Source: an uncultured Flavobacteriaceae bacterium (GTDB lineage Bacteria; Bacteroidota; Bacteroidia; Flavobacteriales; Flavobacteriaceae). Taken from it: a stretch of DNA of 64,000 bases. Positions 48,409 to 57,835 of the stretch are shown here, in pieces. The stretch covers positions 124,001 to 188,000 of the forward strand of contig CANMSA010000002.1 of assembly GCA_947500385.1 (NCBI GenBank). The letters run 5' to 3'. Numbering within the stretch: the stretch's first letter is position 1; each line of letters begins with the position of its first letter. Under the pieces are notes generated by a model. That model made no database searches. It had not been told where the DNA came from and saw only the letters and a program-made list of their open reading frames with translations. The translations under genes and the position numbers were made by a program.

Positions 48409-49032
48409 CTATTGAAGCGGGGCGTCTTCCGTTGTGGTCGCAAGTTCTTTTCTACATTTCGAAATTCGCTGTAAGGCCCGTCCTTGATTATGCGTAGCCC
48501 ATAATCCAATATCTTCCTGGATTTTTAGGGGATCTTCGTCCGCATCGATATAGCGTCTGATGGCGGCTACTGCCGGATCGTCAATACCCTGAATTTTGAG
48601 GATAGACCGGTTTCCAGGAATACTGTAATCGTCTTCGTAATCGTAGCAAAAAACCAATACACGGTCACCAATGGTAATATCCTGTTCATAAAAACAATCA
48701 GTACGAAGGTATTGTTGCCCTTTATAGGTCTTCGCCCCCAGCGCTTTTATTTTAAAGACCTTTTCAATTTTTATGAGCCCTTCTTGAGAAGTGTACAAGG
48801 GTCCTGGGTCGTTCGTTGGTTCCTTCAGCTGGGTGAGGCTTCCTACCAGTACCAGTGAAAGTTCTTCCCCACACATTCCTATAAAAGGACCCGATTCCGA
48901 CCACCAATACGTATACCCGACATTGAGGGTGTCCGGGGTGAAAACAAGCTCGATATCGCTTTTCGCTTTTTTATGTTCACAGCTGGCCAATATAGCAAGA
49001 AAGAAGACTAATATGTAGTATTTTAGATACAT
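48409..49032 (-). CDS. Hypothetical lipoprotein
   Basis: ILVFFLAILASCEHKK lipobox. Confidence 0.7.
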   Translation of the reverse strand: MYLKYYILVFFLAILASCEHKKAKSDIELVFTPDTLNVGYTYWWSESGPFIGMCGEELSLVLVGSLTQLKEPTNDPGPLYTSQEGLIKIEKVFKIKALGAKTYKGQQYLRTDCFYEQDITIGDRVLVFCYDYEDDYSIPGNRSILKIQGIDDPAVAAIRRYIDADEDPLKIQEDIGLWATHNQGRALQRISKCRKELATTTEDAPLQ

Positions 49033-50258
49033 TAAGATTCAATGAAATTGCCTATCCATGTATACAACACCATCAAACCAAATACAATAAGCCCGGCAGT
49101 TACGTAGGAAGTGAAAAAGGGAGCGATACAACCGGTAGCAAGCATTCCCAACCCATAAGCGGCAGCCAAACTACGCCCTTTTTTGGTCGATAGCAAAAAG
49201 GAACGCGGTAGTGGTAACAAGGTGCAAATAAAGGTTACCCCCAGTGTTAATGCAAATTCCATATCGGTGATATAAAACACCAACATACTCGTCAATCCCA
49301 ACAATAATAGGCCTCCAAAAAAATACCCGCTGGTTTTTTCCGCTTTTCCCAGGAGGTATTTTCCGTAGCGGTCAAAATTAAGAATGGTGTTCGATAGGGG
49401 CTCCATGATCCAGCCTCCCAATGCGAAAAGCAAATAGGCACCCATTAAGGGAACCGCGGCATAGGTCATTCCCGTGGCGCTCAACAGTTTCACTGCCACC
49501 CGATATGCGATATAAATGCCTATAATAAACACCCATTGGTTTTGAGAAGATTTTTTCCCGATCCAAAAGGCATACTTTAGATACCACCGATAGAAAATGT
49601 TTTTGCTTTTTAAAGCAGTAGTCATCCCTTCACGGGCATAGTCAAAATTAGGGTCAAACTGCAGCGCCTGTCGAAAGTGCTCTAGTGCCTGCTTGTGATT
49701 TCCGTTTTCAAGCGCTACCCAGCCAACATTGGCATGTGAATAGCTGTCTTCAGGATTATCGTATAGAATATTCTCGACCGTTTCATCTGCTTCCTCGACC
49801 CGATCAAGCTTGGTCAATATTTGCGCTCTTAAATTAAGACAATACGAATTTTTGGGAGCTATTCGTAGCCCATCGTTGACAATCGCCAAGGCTTCTTCAT
49901 AATTTTTTTTATGAAGTAGTAGCGCTGCTTTAAAGCCCAAGTAATCCGGGTCGTTTGGGTTTATTGCAATGGCTTCCTCTATAAAAGACCGTGCCTCCTT
50001 GTCACGATCTTGCTGCATGGCTATACGGGCCTTGAGAAAAAAAATATCAGGATGGTTGGGATGCTCGTGCAACAGGCTATCGGCCAAAACAGCTGCTTTT
50101 TCGAAGGCCTGTGTATCGTAAAAGCAATGTGCCAAATAGTACTTTGCCGACCAATCATCGGCATTTTCCGAGATGGCTTTTTGGAAAAAAGGAATCGCCT
50201 CTTTATTTCGCCCCATTTCAAAAAGGCTCAAACCGCGTGCAAGATTTTTGGACTCCAT
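49032..50258 (-). CDS. TPR-repeat protein with C-terminal transmembrane domain
   Basis: Tandem TPR motifs then several hydrophobic helices. Confidence 0.85.
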   Translation of the reverse strand: MESKNLARGLSLFEMGRNKEAIPFFQKAISENADDWSAKYYLAHCFYDTQAFEKAAVLADSLLHEHPNHPDIFFLKARIAMQQDRDKEARSFIEEAIAINPNDPDYLGFKAALLLHKKNYEEALAIVNDGLRIAPKNSYCLNLRAQILTKLDRVEEADETVENILYDNPEDSYSHANVGWVALENGNHKQALEHFRQALQFDPNFDYAREGMTTALKSKNIFYRWYLKYAFWIGKKSSQNQWVFIIGIYIAYRVAVKLLSATGMTYAAVPLMGAYLLFALGGWIMEPLSNTILNFDRYGKYLLGKAEKTSGYFFGGLLLLGLTSMLVFYITDMEFALTLGVTFICTLLPLPRSFLLSTKKGRSLAAAYGLGMLATGCIAPFFTSYVTAGLIVFGLMVLYTWIGNFIES

Positions 50259-51553
50259 TATTTTTTAATGTTTAGGTAAGATAGAATATCATCATAAAGT
50301 CCACCGTCGTTCGAATACAAGGCGTAGTTCTTGGCTGACGAAAACCATTCTTTTGTGCTAGGCTTTACCTTTTTTATGGCTGCGGCCAGGTCCTTGGTCG
50401 TAAGGGGTTTAGGAATGCCGTCTAAAAACGCTTTTTCCAATTTTTGCTCGATTGCTACATCGATTACGGCTTTGATATCGGCACCGGAAAATGTTTTGGA
50501 GTTTTTGGCCAAGGTCTCATAATTGATGTTTTCGGTAGGTTTATCCCTTAATTGAATGTCAAAAATGGCATTCCTTGCCTCCATATCGGGCGGCGAAACA
50601 AAAATAATACGATCAAACCTGCCGGGGCGGCGAAATGCGGGATCTAGATACCAAGGAGCATTGGTAGCACCAATAATAAGAATGCCGTCATTTTCGGAAT
50701 CGATACCATCCAATTCGGCTAGAAATTGGTTGATAACGGTGCGGCCCGCCGCCTTGTTCACGTCATTTCTATTGGCACCGAGGGCATCTACTTCATCTAT
50801 AAAAATAACGCAGGGTTTGTTTTTTCTTGCGGTCTCAAAGATTTGATGTAGGTTTCTTTCGGAGCTGCCCACCCACATATCTAGAATTTCATTGATACCA
50901 ACATTTAGGAAATTTGCATTGATTTCCCCGGCGGTCGCCTTTGCAAGATGGGTTTTCCCGCATCCCGGCGGGCCGTACAAAAGAATACCACCACCAATTT
51001 TTTTTCCATACGCCTTGTAGAGTTCTTTATGTTCCAAGGGTTTGATTATTTTAAGGGAAATTTCCTTTTTTACTTCGTCCATTCCGCCAATGTCTTTAAA
51101 GCCAATGTCCGGTTTTTTCATAAAGGAGATGGCATCGTCATCGGTAAACTCTTCTTCTACAGCCGAAGAAGGTACTTTTAAGTGCGCATCGAAATCTTCA
51201 TTTCTGTAAGAAGGGTCAAGAATCAAGATTTCTTGATAGCTTGCTTGCGCATCTGCCAAACTATTTTGTTGTAATTGGCAATAACATAAAAGCACCAGAT
51301 ATTTTACCTCTTTTTGCTGTTGAATCATTTCTTCCAGCAAGATTTCTGCCGCCGCCGGTTTGTTTTGTTTGTAAAAGCAATTGGCCAACTCAAACTTGGC
51401 ATCGAAATGGGTGCTGTCAATATGAATGATTTCTATAAGATGTTTTTCCGCTTCTTCATATTGCACGTTTTGCATGTACAATTTGGCAATTTGGAATTTC
51501 AAAGGAAGGTTGTTCGGAGATTGTTTCAAGGCTTCCAAAAGACTTTCTAGCAT
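50258..51553 (-). CDS. AAA+ ATPase with N-terminal TPR repeats
   Basis: TPRs; DIGGMDEVKKEI; LYGPPGCGKTHLAKA; VIFIDEVDALGANR; FRRPGRFDRIIFV. Confidence 0.93.
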   Translation of the reverse strand: MLESLLEALKQSPNNLPLKFQIAKLYMQNVQYEEAEKHLIEIIHIDSTHFDAKFELANCFYKQNKPAAAEILLEEMIQQQKEVKYLVLLCYCQLQQNSLADAQASYQEILILDPSYRNEDFDAHLKVPSSAVEEEFTDDDAISFMKKPDIGFKDIGGMDEVKKEISLKIIKPLEHKELYKAYGKKIGGGILLYGPPGCGKTHLAKATAGEINANFLNVGINEILDMWVGSSERNLHQIFETARKNKPCVIFIDEVDALGANRNDVNKAAGRTVINQFLAELDGIDSENDGILIIGATNAPWYLDPAFRRPGRFDRIIFVSPPDMEARNAIFDIQLRDKPTENINYETLAKNSKTFSGADIKAVIDVAIEQKLEKAFLDGIPKPLTTKDLAAAIKKVKPSTKEWFSSAKNYALYSNDGGLYDDILSYLNIKK

Positions 51554-51685
51554 AGTGTATGTATAAAGAACTTGTCTTGATTATTTCTTTTCGCTCTAAT
51601 TTACAAATATCAAGATTTCTTCGGTTCGAAGCTAATGTGTTGCGGCGTATTCTCAGGAAATGATGGGTGCTGGCACGATGGGCTT

Positions 51686-52603
51686 TCAGGGTGAAGGAAT
51701 CCATTCTTTGGGATGCTGTAGTACCCTCAACAATCGTTCTTCTTTGCTACCGGGATCGGGGGTATGATCGTACACCCATTGCACCTGTGGTGGAAGGCTC
51801 ATCAAAATACTTTCGATTCGGCCATTGGTCTTTAAGCCGAAAAGGGTTCCCTTGTCATGTACTAGATTGAATTCTACATAACGCCCACGCCTTATTTCTT
51901 GCCAATCTCTCTGTTTGTCGGTGTATGCAGTACTTTTTCTTTTTGTAACAATTGGTATATAAGCTTCTAAAAAACTATTTCCTACTTCGGTGACGAAGTT
52001 GTACCAATGCTGCATCGACATGCTTTCAGTGGCCTTACAATAATCGAAAAAGAGTCCTCCAACACCCCTTGCCTCGTTGCGATGTGCATTCCAAAAATAG
52101 TCGTCACACTTTTTTTTGTAAACGGTGTAAAAGTCGGAATTGTGCCGATCACATGCCCTTTTGCAGATAGTATGAAAATGCAGGGCATCTTCCTCGAATA
52201 AATAGTAGGGGGTAAGATCTTGTCCGCCTCCGAACCATTGATCCACTAACTGCCCTTTTGTATCATACATTTCAAAATACCGCCAGTTGGCATGCACCGT
52301 AGGGACCATCGGATTCTTCGGATGGAGTACCAGACTCAATCCGCATGCGAAAAAATCCGCATCCTGCACCCCAAAATAGGTCTGCATGCTTTGGGGGAGT
52401 GCCCCGTGAACGGCCGAAATGTTAACTCCACCTTTTTCGAATACCCCGCCATTTTCAATAATTCTTGACCGGCCACCACCACCTTCGGGTCGCTCCCAAA
52501 GGTCTTCTTTGAATTGAGCGGTACCATCGACTCTTTCCAATTCGGCGGTAATAGTATTCTGTAGATTTTGAATGTATTGGTAAAACCGATCTTTTATCTC
52601 CAT
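51686..52603 (-). CDS. hemF: Oxygen-dependent coproporphyrinogen oxidase
   Basis: EKGGVNISAVHG; VHANWRYFE; WFGGGQDLTPYYLFEEDALHFH; YVEFNLVHDKGTLFGL. Confidence 0.97.
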   Translation of the reverse strand: MEIKDRFYQYIQNLQNTITAELERVDGTAQFKEDLWERPEGGGGRSRIIENGGVFEKGGVNISAVHGALPQSMQTYFGVQDADFFACGLSLVLHPKNPMVPTVHANWRYFEMYDTKGQLVDQWFGGGQDLTPYYLFEEDALHFHTICKRACDRHNSDFYTVYKKKCDDYFWNAHRNEARGVGGLFFDYCKATESMSMQHWYNFVTEVGNSFLEAYIPIVTKRKSTAYTDKQRDWQEIRRGRYVEFNLVHDKGTLFGLKTNGRIESILMSLPPQVQWVYDHTPDPGSKEERLLRVLQHPKEWIPSP

Positions 52604-52662
52604 AGTAGGGCAGAATTCAATAGGTCAAAGATAGCGGTATTTTCTCCAAAAAGGGGAATGCC

Positions 52663-52705
52663 AAAAAACCATCTAGACGTCAAATTAACTGCTAGATGGT
52701 TTTTA
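52663..52705 (-). terminator. Intrinsic terminator downstream of the GH9 gene
   Basis: aaaaaaccatctag ... ctagatggttttta; 12-14-bp stem, T-run on both strands. Confidence 0.85.
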
Positions 52706-52747
52706 TAAATTGCATGGTAATCCCCTAATAAGGAAAAGTCATTTGTG

Positions 52748-55700
52748 CTAACGTTTTATAACTTTTAAGCTTTGGTTCCCAAGTTTAAGAAAATAGATGC
52801 CGGTGGGCAGGTTTGCCATATGAATAGCCTTGGGAATGCTTTTTTGAACCTTGCCTTGATCCACCAGGCGCCCGGTGAAGTCATATAAGTAGTAGTTGCC
52901 CTCGAACTCCTTGTTTTCAAGGACAAAAGAATCCAATACGGGATTTGGATATAGTAAGAAATTATCTTTCCCTGTTTCCAGTTGAGACGAGGCCGCGGCT
53001 GCGGTCGTATCCGTACTTTCAAATAGCCATTGTGTCCAATTTCCGGTCCAAGAATTGGGTCTTAGGACCAAGGTCCGATTTTGCTCATTTAAGGCGCGAA
53101 CATATTTGCCGGTACTTTTATTGACCAAATAGGAATGAATCCCGTCTGGTGCAGGTATGGTGGACCATTGCACCCAAGATCCCGACCAACTCGCAGGTTT
53201 CTGCTGTATCTCAGCACCATTGGTATTCGTAGCTGGCCTAAAATGCATGCCGGTCTTTTTGTTCTTTAAGATAAAGTACCCGGATTCTGTTGTTATTTTC
53301 TCCCATTTAAACCAATCGGTATTATCGTTTTCAGTGACTAAAATAGGGGAGTCTACGGCATTTGTATACGGTCTTATATAGGCGCCAAGCTGCTTGTTTT
53401 TGATGTAAAAGTAAGCCGTGGCCGTTTCACAGGCGGTGCCTCCTGAAGCTTTGGTGGTCGATTTTTCGGTTCCGTTTTCATCCGACCAGTATATCTTGGT
53501 TGTATTGGCACCGTTTACCGTGATGGTCTCAAAAAAACTATCTCCGTTTGGAACGGTCAAAGATCCTGTTTGATCGGTGCCATACACCTCCCACTGCAGC
53601 GGCACGTCAAAATCGTTCGGATTTCGAACCCGCCAGTTTCTAGTAGCACTCGGATCATCTGAACACATGGAAGTCAGTAGGAGGTTTTCAATAGGTACTG
53701 GAGTATCGTCTCCTACGCTGACATTGGTGTTGGGAAAGGAGGCCAAGGTGCCACTATAGTCCCCGTTGAACAGGTTGAGGAAAACGAGGTACGCATCCCC
53801 TTCAGCCGCATCTTCGGGCACAGTGATGTCCAAGGATACGGTCCCACTGGTATTGCCCGTTACCGGTGTGGATGCCCCGCTGTTGAGTTCTACCCATTCC
53901 CCCGATGCGGTGTCAAAAATATTGATAAAGATATTCCCGTCCTCCAGGGCGCTATACTCGATTTCTATTGGGGTGATGCTACCTGGGGCGAAGGTCTCGG
54001 GAATGCTGGCCGAGATGCTGTTTTCTGTAGGCCCCGGGTCGCCCGCCCCCACGCTGACATTGGTATTGGGGAAGCTGGCCAGGGTACCGCTATAGTCGCC
54101 GTTGAACAGGTTGAGGAAAACGAGGTACGCATCCCCTTCAGCCGCATCTTCGGGCACGGTGATGTCCAAGGATACGGTGCCACTGGTATTGCCGGCCACC
54201 GGGGTGGAGGCCCCGCTATTGAGCTCTACCCATTCCCCCGAGGCGGTATCAAAAATATTGATAAAGATATTCCCGTCCTCCAGGGCGCTGTAGGCTATTT
54301 CGATCGGGGTAACACTCCCAGGGGCAAAATTCTCCGGGATGGCGGCCGAAATGCTATTCTCGGTCGGTACGGTAGTGTTTTCCCCTATACTGACATTGGT
54401 ATTGGGAAAGGAGGCCAGAGTGCCACTATAGTCGCCGTTGAACAGGTTGAGGAACACAATATAGGTATCCCCTTCTGCCGTACCTTCGGGCACGGTGATG
54501 TCCAAAGAGACGGTCCCGCTGGTATTGCCCGTTACCGGTGTGGATGCCCCGCTGTTAAGTTCTACCCATTCCCCCGAGGAGGTATCGAAAATATTGATAA
54601 AGATGTTGGCATCCTCCAGGGCGCTGTACTCGATTTCTATTGGGGTGACGCTACCTGGGGCGAAGCTCTCGGGAATGCTGGCCGAGATGCTGTTCTCGCT
54701 GGGTACCGTGCTGCCCTCGCCGACACTGACCATGGTCTGTGGAAATGAGGCAAGGGTACCACTGTAATCCACGTTGAAGAGATTTAAAAATACCAGATAG
54801 TCATCTCCTTCTCTTGCGTACGCTGGTACGGTGATATCCAAAGAGACGGTACCAGTGGTATTGGCGATAACGCTTTGTGAGGACCCGCTGTTGAGCTCTA
54901 CCCATTCTCCTGAGGAGGTATCGAAGATGTTCAGAAAAATGTTGCCATCCTCTAGGGCACTGTACTCGATTTCTATTGGAGTGACGCTTCCCGGGGCAAA
55001 GCTATCGGGAATCACTGCATTGATACTGTTTTCGGTCGCCGGAGTAGTGTCGTCCTCTTTAAAGGTGATGTTTACCTGTTCTCTTGCTAGAATCTCGGAC
55101 CAGCCTACATCGAAGATCGTTAGCCATACAAAATAACTACCCTCCACATCTACATCGGCCGGAATGTCATAGGTAAAGGTCTCGGTGCCCGAGGTATCCG
55201 CCACTATTGGGACGGATTTCCCATCGGCCAGTTGCACCCATTCTCCAGTGGAGGTTTCGAATATATTGATAAATAGATTGCCATCGTCGGCCGTGGTATA
55301 GTCCACATCGAACTCCAGCGTTGTACCGGGCGGTATAAAAGATGGGATTTCTGCCGATACGGTATGTCTTACCGGTTTTTCACCTGACAAATACACGGTT
55401 AAGGGCTGCCCGGGATAAATGGCAAGTTCAGTAGAAAGGTCTGTGGCCAATAATTGGATGTCCACAGTATAAAAATCCCCTGCGGGCAAGTCATTTGGAA
55501 TTTCAAAGGAGAGGTTGACCTCACCGGTTCCGGGTACCACTTCACTAGAAACAGCCAACATTTCCACCGTTTCAGTAGAGGAATTGTCGAATAACCGCAT
55601 TACCACGATGGCATCTTGGTCTGAGGTGTAGTTGATGGAAGCAGAGAACGTCTCTCCTTGTTCAATTTCATCTACCAACGTGGCTGCGACGAAGTTGGAA

Positions 55701-57679
55701 GGATTCCCCACATCAATCGTGTCGTCTTTCGAATCCTTTCCCACAAAATGGGCCAATAATTTTACGTAGGCCGCTTGGTAGTAGATAGCAGGCTCGTTTA
55801 AGGTCCAACTTTCGGTGATTTGTTGCAATTGGTCGTCCCAACCAAGGTTTTCTACGGAAAATGACTTTTCCGCAGGTTGATTTCGAACTTCACCGGCATA
55901 GAGTGTATTCCCGAGCTTAACCCCATATGGCAAATTGTCGTTATAATTTTGATTGGGCCCTCCAGGGAGGAAACCGGGTGCCGGCCCATATTGATTGTCA
56001 AGGGCATTGTCATATTCGGTGCCCTCTTCGAACCAGGTATGAAAAATTTCAGTGGTCGAGAACTCGGCCCCATATTGGATCATGGGCGATTCTTTCATAT
56101 TGGTCAAATACACCATGGAGAAAGGATTTACCCCATGAAAATGATGCAATACATTTTGTGCTTTTTCTTTGTATTTGGCGTTGTTTCCAACATTGACGCC
56201 TGTTCGGAAAAAGTCATAGGAAGCATCGGCCAAATTGCTGCGCACATAGGCACTTCCCCAGTGATAAGCATCAAAATTGGCGCCGTATAGGTCGTCTTCC
56301 CGGTTGAACATATAAACCGCTGCATTGTTGCTTCCGGAAGTTTTGTTGTTGATTATATTGGCCCTTGCAGTGGCATCGGCATTAGGGAGGGAAGCATAAA
56401 AAGTAAGGGCGTCTCCCATAAAGGCATTGTAGCGCCCCCAAGCGTTAAAGGCGATAAAGTTGTTGTTGCTTTCGTAGTACTCCAAAAAGGCCTCATTGTA
56501 TTTTTCATCCCCGGTAGCCGCATATAGGTAAGCGGCCGCTACAGAAGCTTCTCCTTTTTGGTAGTTCACTTCCCGATCCGCATCTCCGCAGCATATACCG
56601 CTTCCATCGGCATCCACTTGGTAGGCTTTGTTCGGATCGAATTGCGGGTCGCATCCCGTCTCAAAAGTGCCTCCGTTCAAATCGGCAAAGTTGCTCCATG
56701 CCAGTTCTGCCCGCATCTTAAGTTCTTCCGCATAACCATTTAGGCATCCAACATCCTTAAAAACCAAATAGGCATGGGCAAACATGGCCGCCGCTGCAAT
56801 CGTAGAGGAAGAACATTTTTGTTCATAATAGCGTCTGCGTTCATCTTCCCAAGGCACCTCGCCAAATCCACGTACCCCGGATTTAATATGTACCCCGCCA
56901 TCGTCCAAATCTTGCATTTTCATGATCCAGTCGAGTTCCCATTTTAGTTCGTCCAACAAATCTGGGACTTCATTGCCCGATTCCGGAATGTTTAGGTCCA
57001 AGGTATTCCACATGCTCTTATTTTCGGTATAAGAGGTCAATAATGAATGTACGGGAGGGGAGGCAAAAGTGACATATTTGTTGGAATCACCCGCATCCAT
57101 CCACCCTCCGCTCAAGTCCTTGACTAAGGACTCGTTTTCAAGGTCGTCCACGAAATAGGAATGTTCGTCTTCCTTGTTAAAGACTTCATTGACCACCCAA
57201 TTGCTTTCTGCATAAGGGGCTTCTTTCTTAATACCGGAGCGATTGTAATAGAACATGCGCACTGCGGCACGTAGAACATCTTTGTATACAGCGTCCCCGA
57301 TATGGAATTTATAGGATCGTACATCGTTTTCCACATCGTAAACATAATAATCCCCATTTTCTTGTAGGTCGGAGAACGTGAACCACCAGCCGCGGTCTCC
57401 CGAATTTTCGTGCGTAGCCCCTTGGTTCCAAACTTCTGGACTTCCTGAGTAGACCGTTTCATTGGTATCCCATTTTCGAACTTCGTAGGTGCTTCCCGGA
57501 ACGAAGGAATCATCGGAATTGTACCCTATTTGTGGATCCGCGATTACCGCATACTTTGTATCACCGGTTCGATATCCGAACTGATCAACCGTGATATATT
57601 TTTGAAGTGTGCCCTGTTGTGCCTGTAATAATAAGGCGCCATTTACAAGCAAGCATGCTAGAAATAGTATTTTTTTCAT
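52748..57679 (-). CDS. GH9 family glycoside hydrolase, T9SS cargo with tandem accessory domains
   Basis: N-terminal cellulase-N-like domain (YITVDQFGYRTGDTKYAVI); GGWMDAGDSNKY; HHFHGVNPFSMVYLTNM; C-terminal sorting domain LYPNPVLDSF...GIYFLKLGNQSLKVIKR. Confidence 0.92.
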   Translation of the reverse strand: MKKILFLACLLVNGALLLQAQQGTLQKYITVDQFGYRTGDTKYAVIADPQIGYNSDDSFVPGSTYEVRKWDTNETVYSGSPEVWNQGATHENSGDRGWWFTFSDLQENGDYYVYDVENDVRSYKFHIGDAVYKDVLRAAVRMFYYNRSGIKKEAPYAESNWVVNEVFNKEDEHSYFVDDLENESLVKDLSGGWMDAGDSNKYVTFASPPVHSLLTSYTENKSMWNTLDLNIPESGNEVPDLLDELKWELDWIMKMQDLDDGGVHIKSGVRGFGEVPWEDERRRYYEQKCSSSTIAAAAMFAHAYLVFKDVGCLNGYAEELKMRAELAWSNFADLNGGTFETGCDPQFDPNKAYQVDADGSGICCGDADREVNYQKGEASVAAAYLYAATGDEKYNEAFLEYYESNNNFIAFNAWGRYNAFMGDALTFYASLPNADATARANIINNKTSGSNNAAVYMFNREDDLYGANFDAYHWGSAYVRSNLADASYDFFRTGVNVGNNAKYKEKAQNVLHHFHGVNPFSMVYLTNMKESPMIQYGAEFSTTEIFHTWFEEGTEYDNALDNQYGPAPGFLPGGPNQNYNDNLPYGVKLGNTLYAGEVRNQPAEKSFSVENLGWDDQLQQITESWTLNEPAIYYQAAYVKLLAHFVGKDSKDDTIDVGNPSNFVAATLVDEIEQGETFSASINYTSDQDAIVVMRLFDNSSTETVEMLAVSSEVVPGTGEVNLSFEIPNDLPAGDFYTVDIQLLATDLSTELAIYPGQPLTVYLSGEKPVRHTVSAEIPSFIPPGTTLEFDVDYTTADDGNLFINIFETSTGEWVQLADGKSVPIVADTSGTETFTYDIPADVDVEGSYFVWLTIFDVGWSEILAREQVNITFKEDDTTPATENSINAVIPDSFAPGSVTPIEIEYSALEDGNIFLNIFDTSSGEWVELNSGSSQSVIANTTGTVSLDITVPAYAREGDDYLVFLNLFNVDYSGTLASFPQTMVSVGEGSTVPSENSISASIPESFAPGSVTPIEIEYSALEDANIFINIFDTSSGEWVELNSGASTPVTGNTSGTVSLDITVPEGTAEGDTYIVFLNLFNGDYSGTLASFPNTNVSIGENTTVPTENSISAAIPENFAPGSVTPIEIAYSALEDGNIFINIFDTASGEWVELNSGASTPVAGNTSGTVSLDITVPEDAAEGDAYLVFLNLFNGDYSGTLASFPNTNVSVGAGDPGPTENSISASIPETFAPGSITPIEIEYSALEDGNIFINIFDTASGEWVELNSGASTPVTGNTSGTVSLDITVPEDAAEGDAYLVFLNLFNGDYSGTLASFPNTNVSVGDDTPVPIENLLLTSMCSDDPSATRNWRVRNPNDFDVPLQWEVYGTDQTGSLTVPNGDSFFETITVNGANTTKIYWSDENGTEKSTTKASGGTACETATAYFYIKNKQLGAYIRPYTNAVDSPILVTENDNTDWFKWEKITTESGYFILKNKKTGMHFRPATNTNGAEIQQKPASWSGSWVQWSTIPAPDGIHSYLVNKSTGKYVRALNEQNRTLVLRPNSWTGNWTQWLFESTDTTAAAASSQLETGKDNFLLYPNPVLDSFVLENKEFEGNYYLYDFTGRLVDQGKVQKSIPKAIHMANLPTGIYFLKLGNQSLKVIKR
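53700..55040 (-). repeat. In-gene tandem repeat, 336-bp (112-codon) period, about 4 copies
   Basis: cgttgaa marker at 53764, 54100, 54436, 54772; protein repeat SI.PE.FAPGS.TPIEIEYSALED.NIF.NIFDT.SGEWVELNSG. Confidence 0.9.
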
Positions 57680-57835
57680 TTTTTTGTTTATGATGTTTTT
57701 TAAATGGAAGGGATGCTACCGCCTTGTCACGATATCTTTTAGCCGTATAAGTCTGATCAAGGGCCAAGGGTAAAATCACCCCTCTCCAAAAGGAGAGAGG
57801 TAATTTTGCAACTAACAAGAAGGATATTTCCAGTA

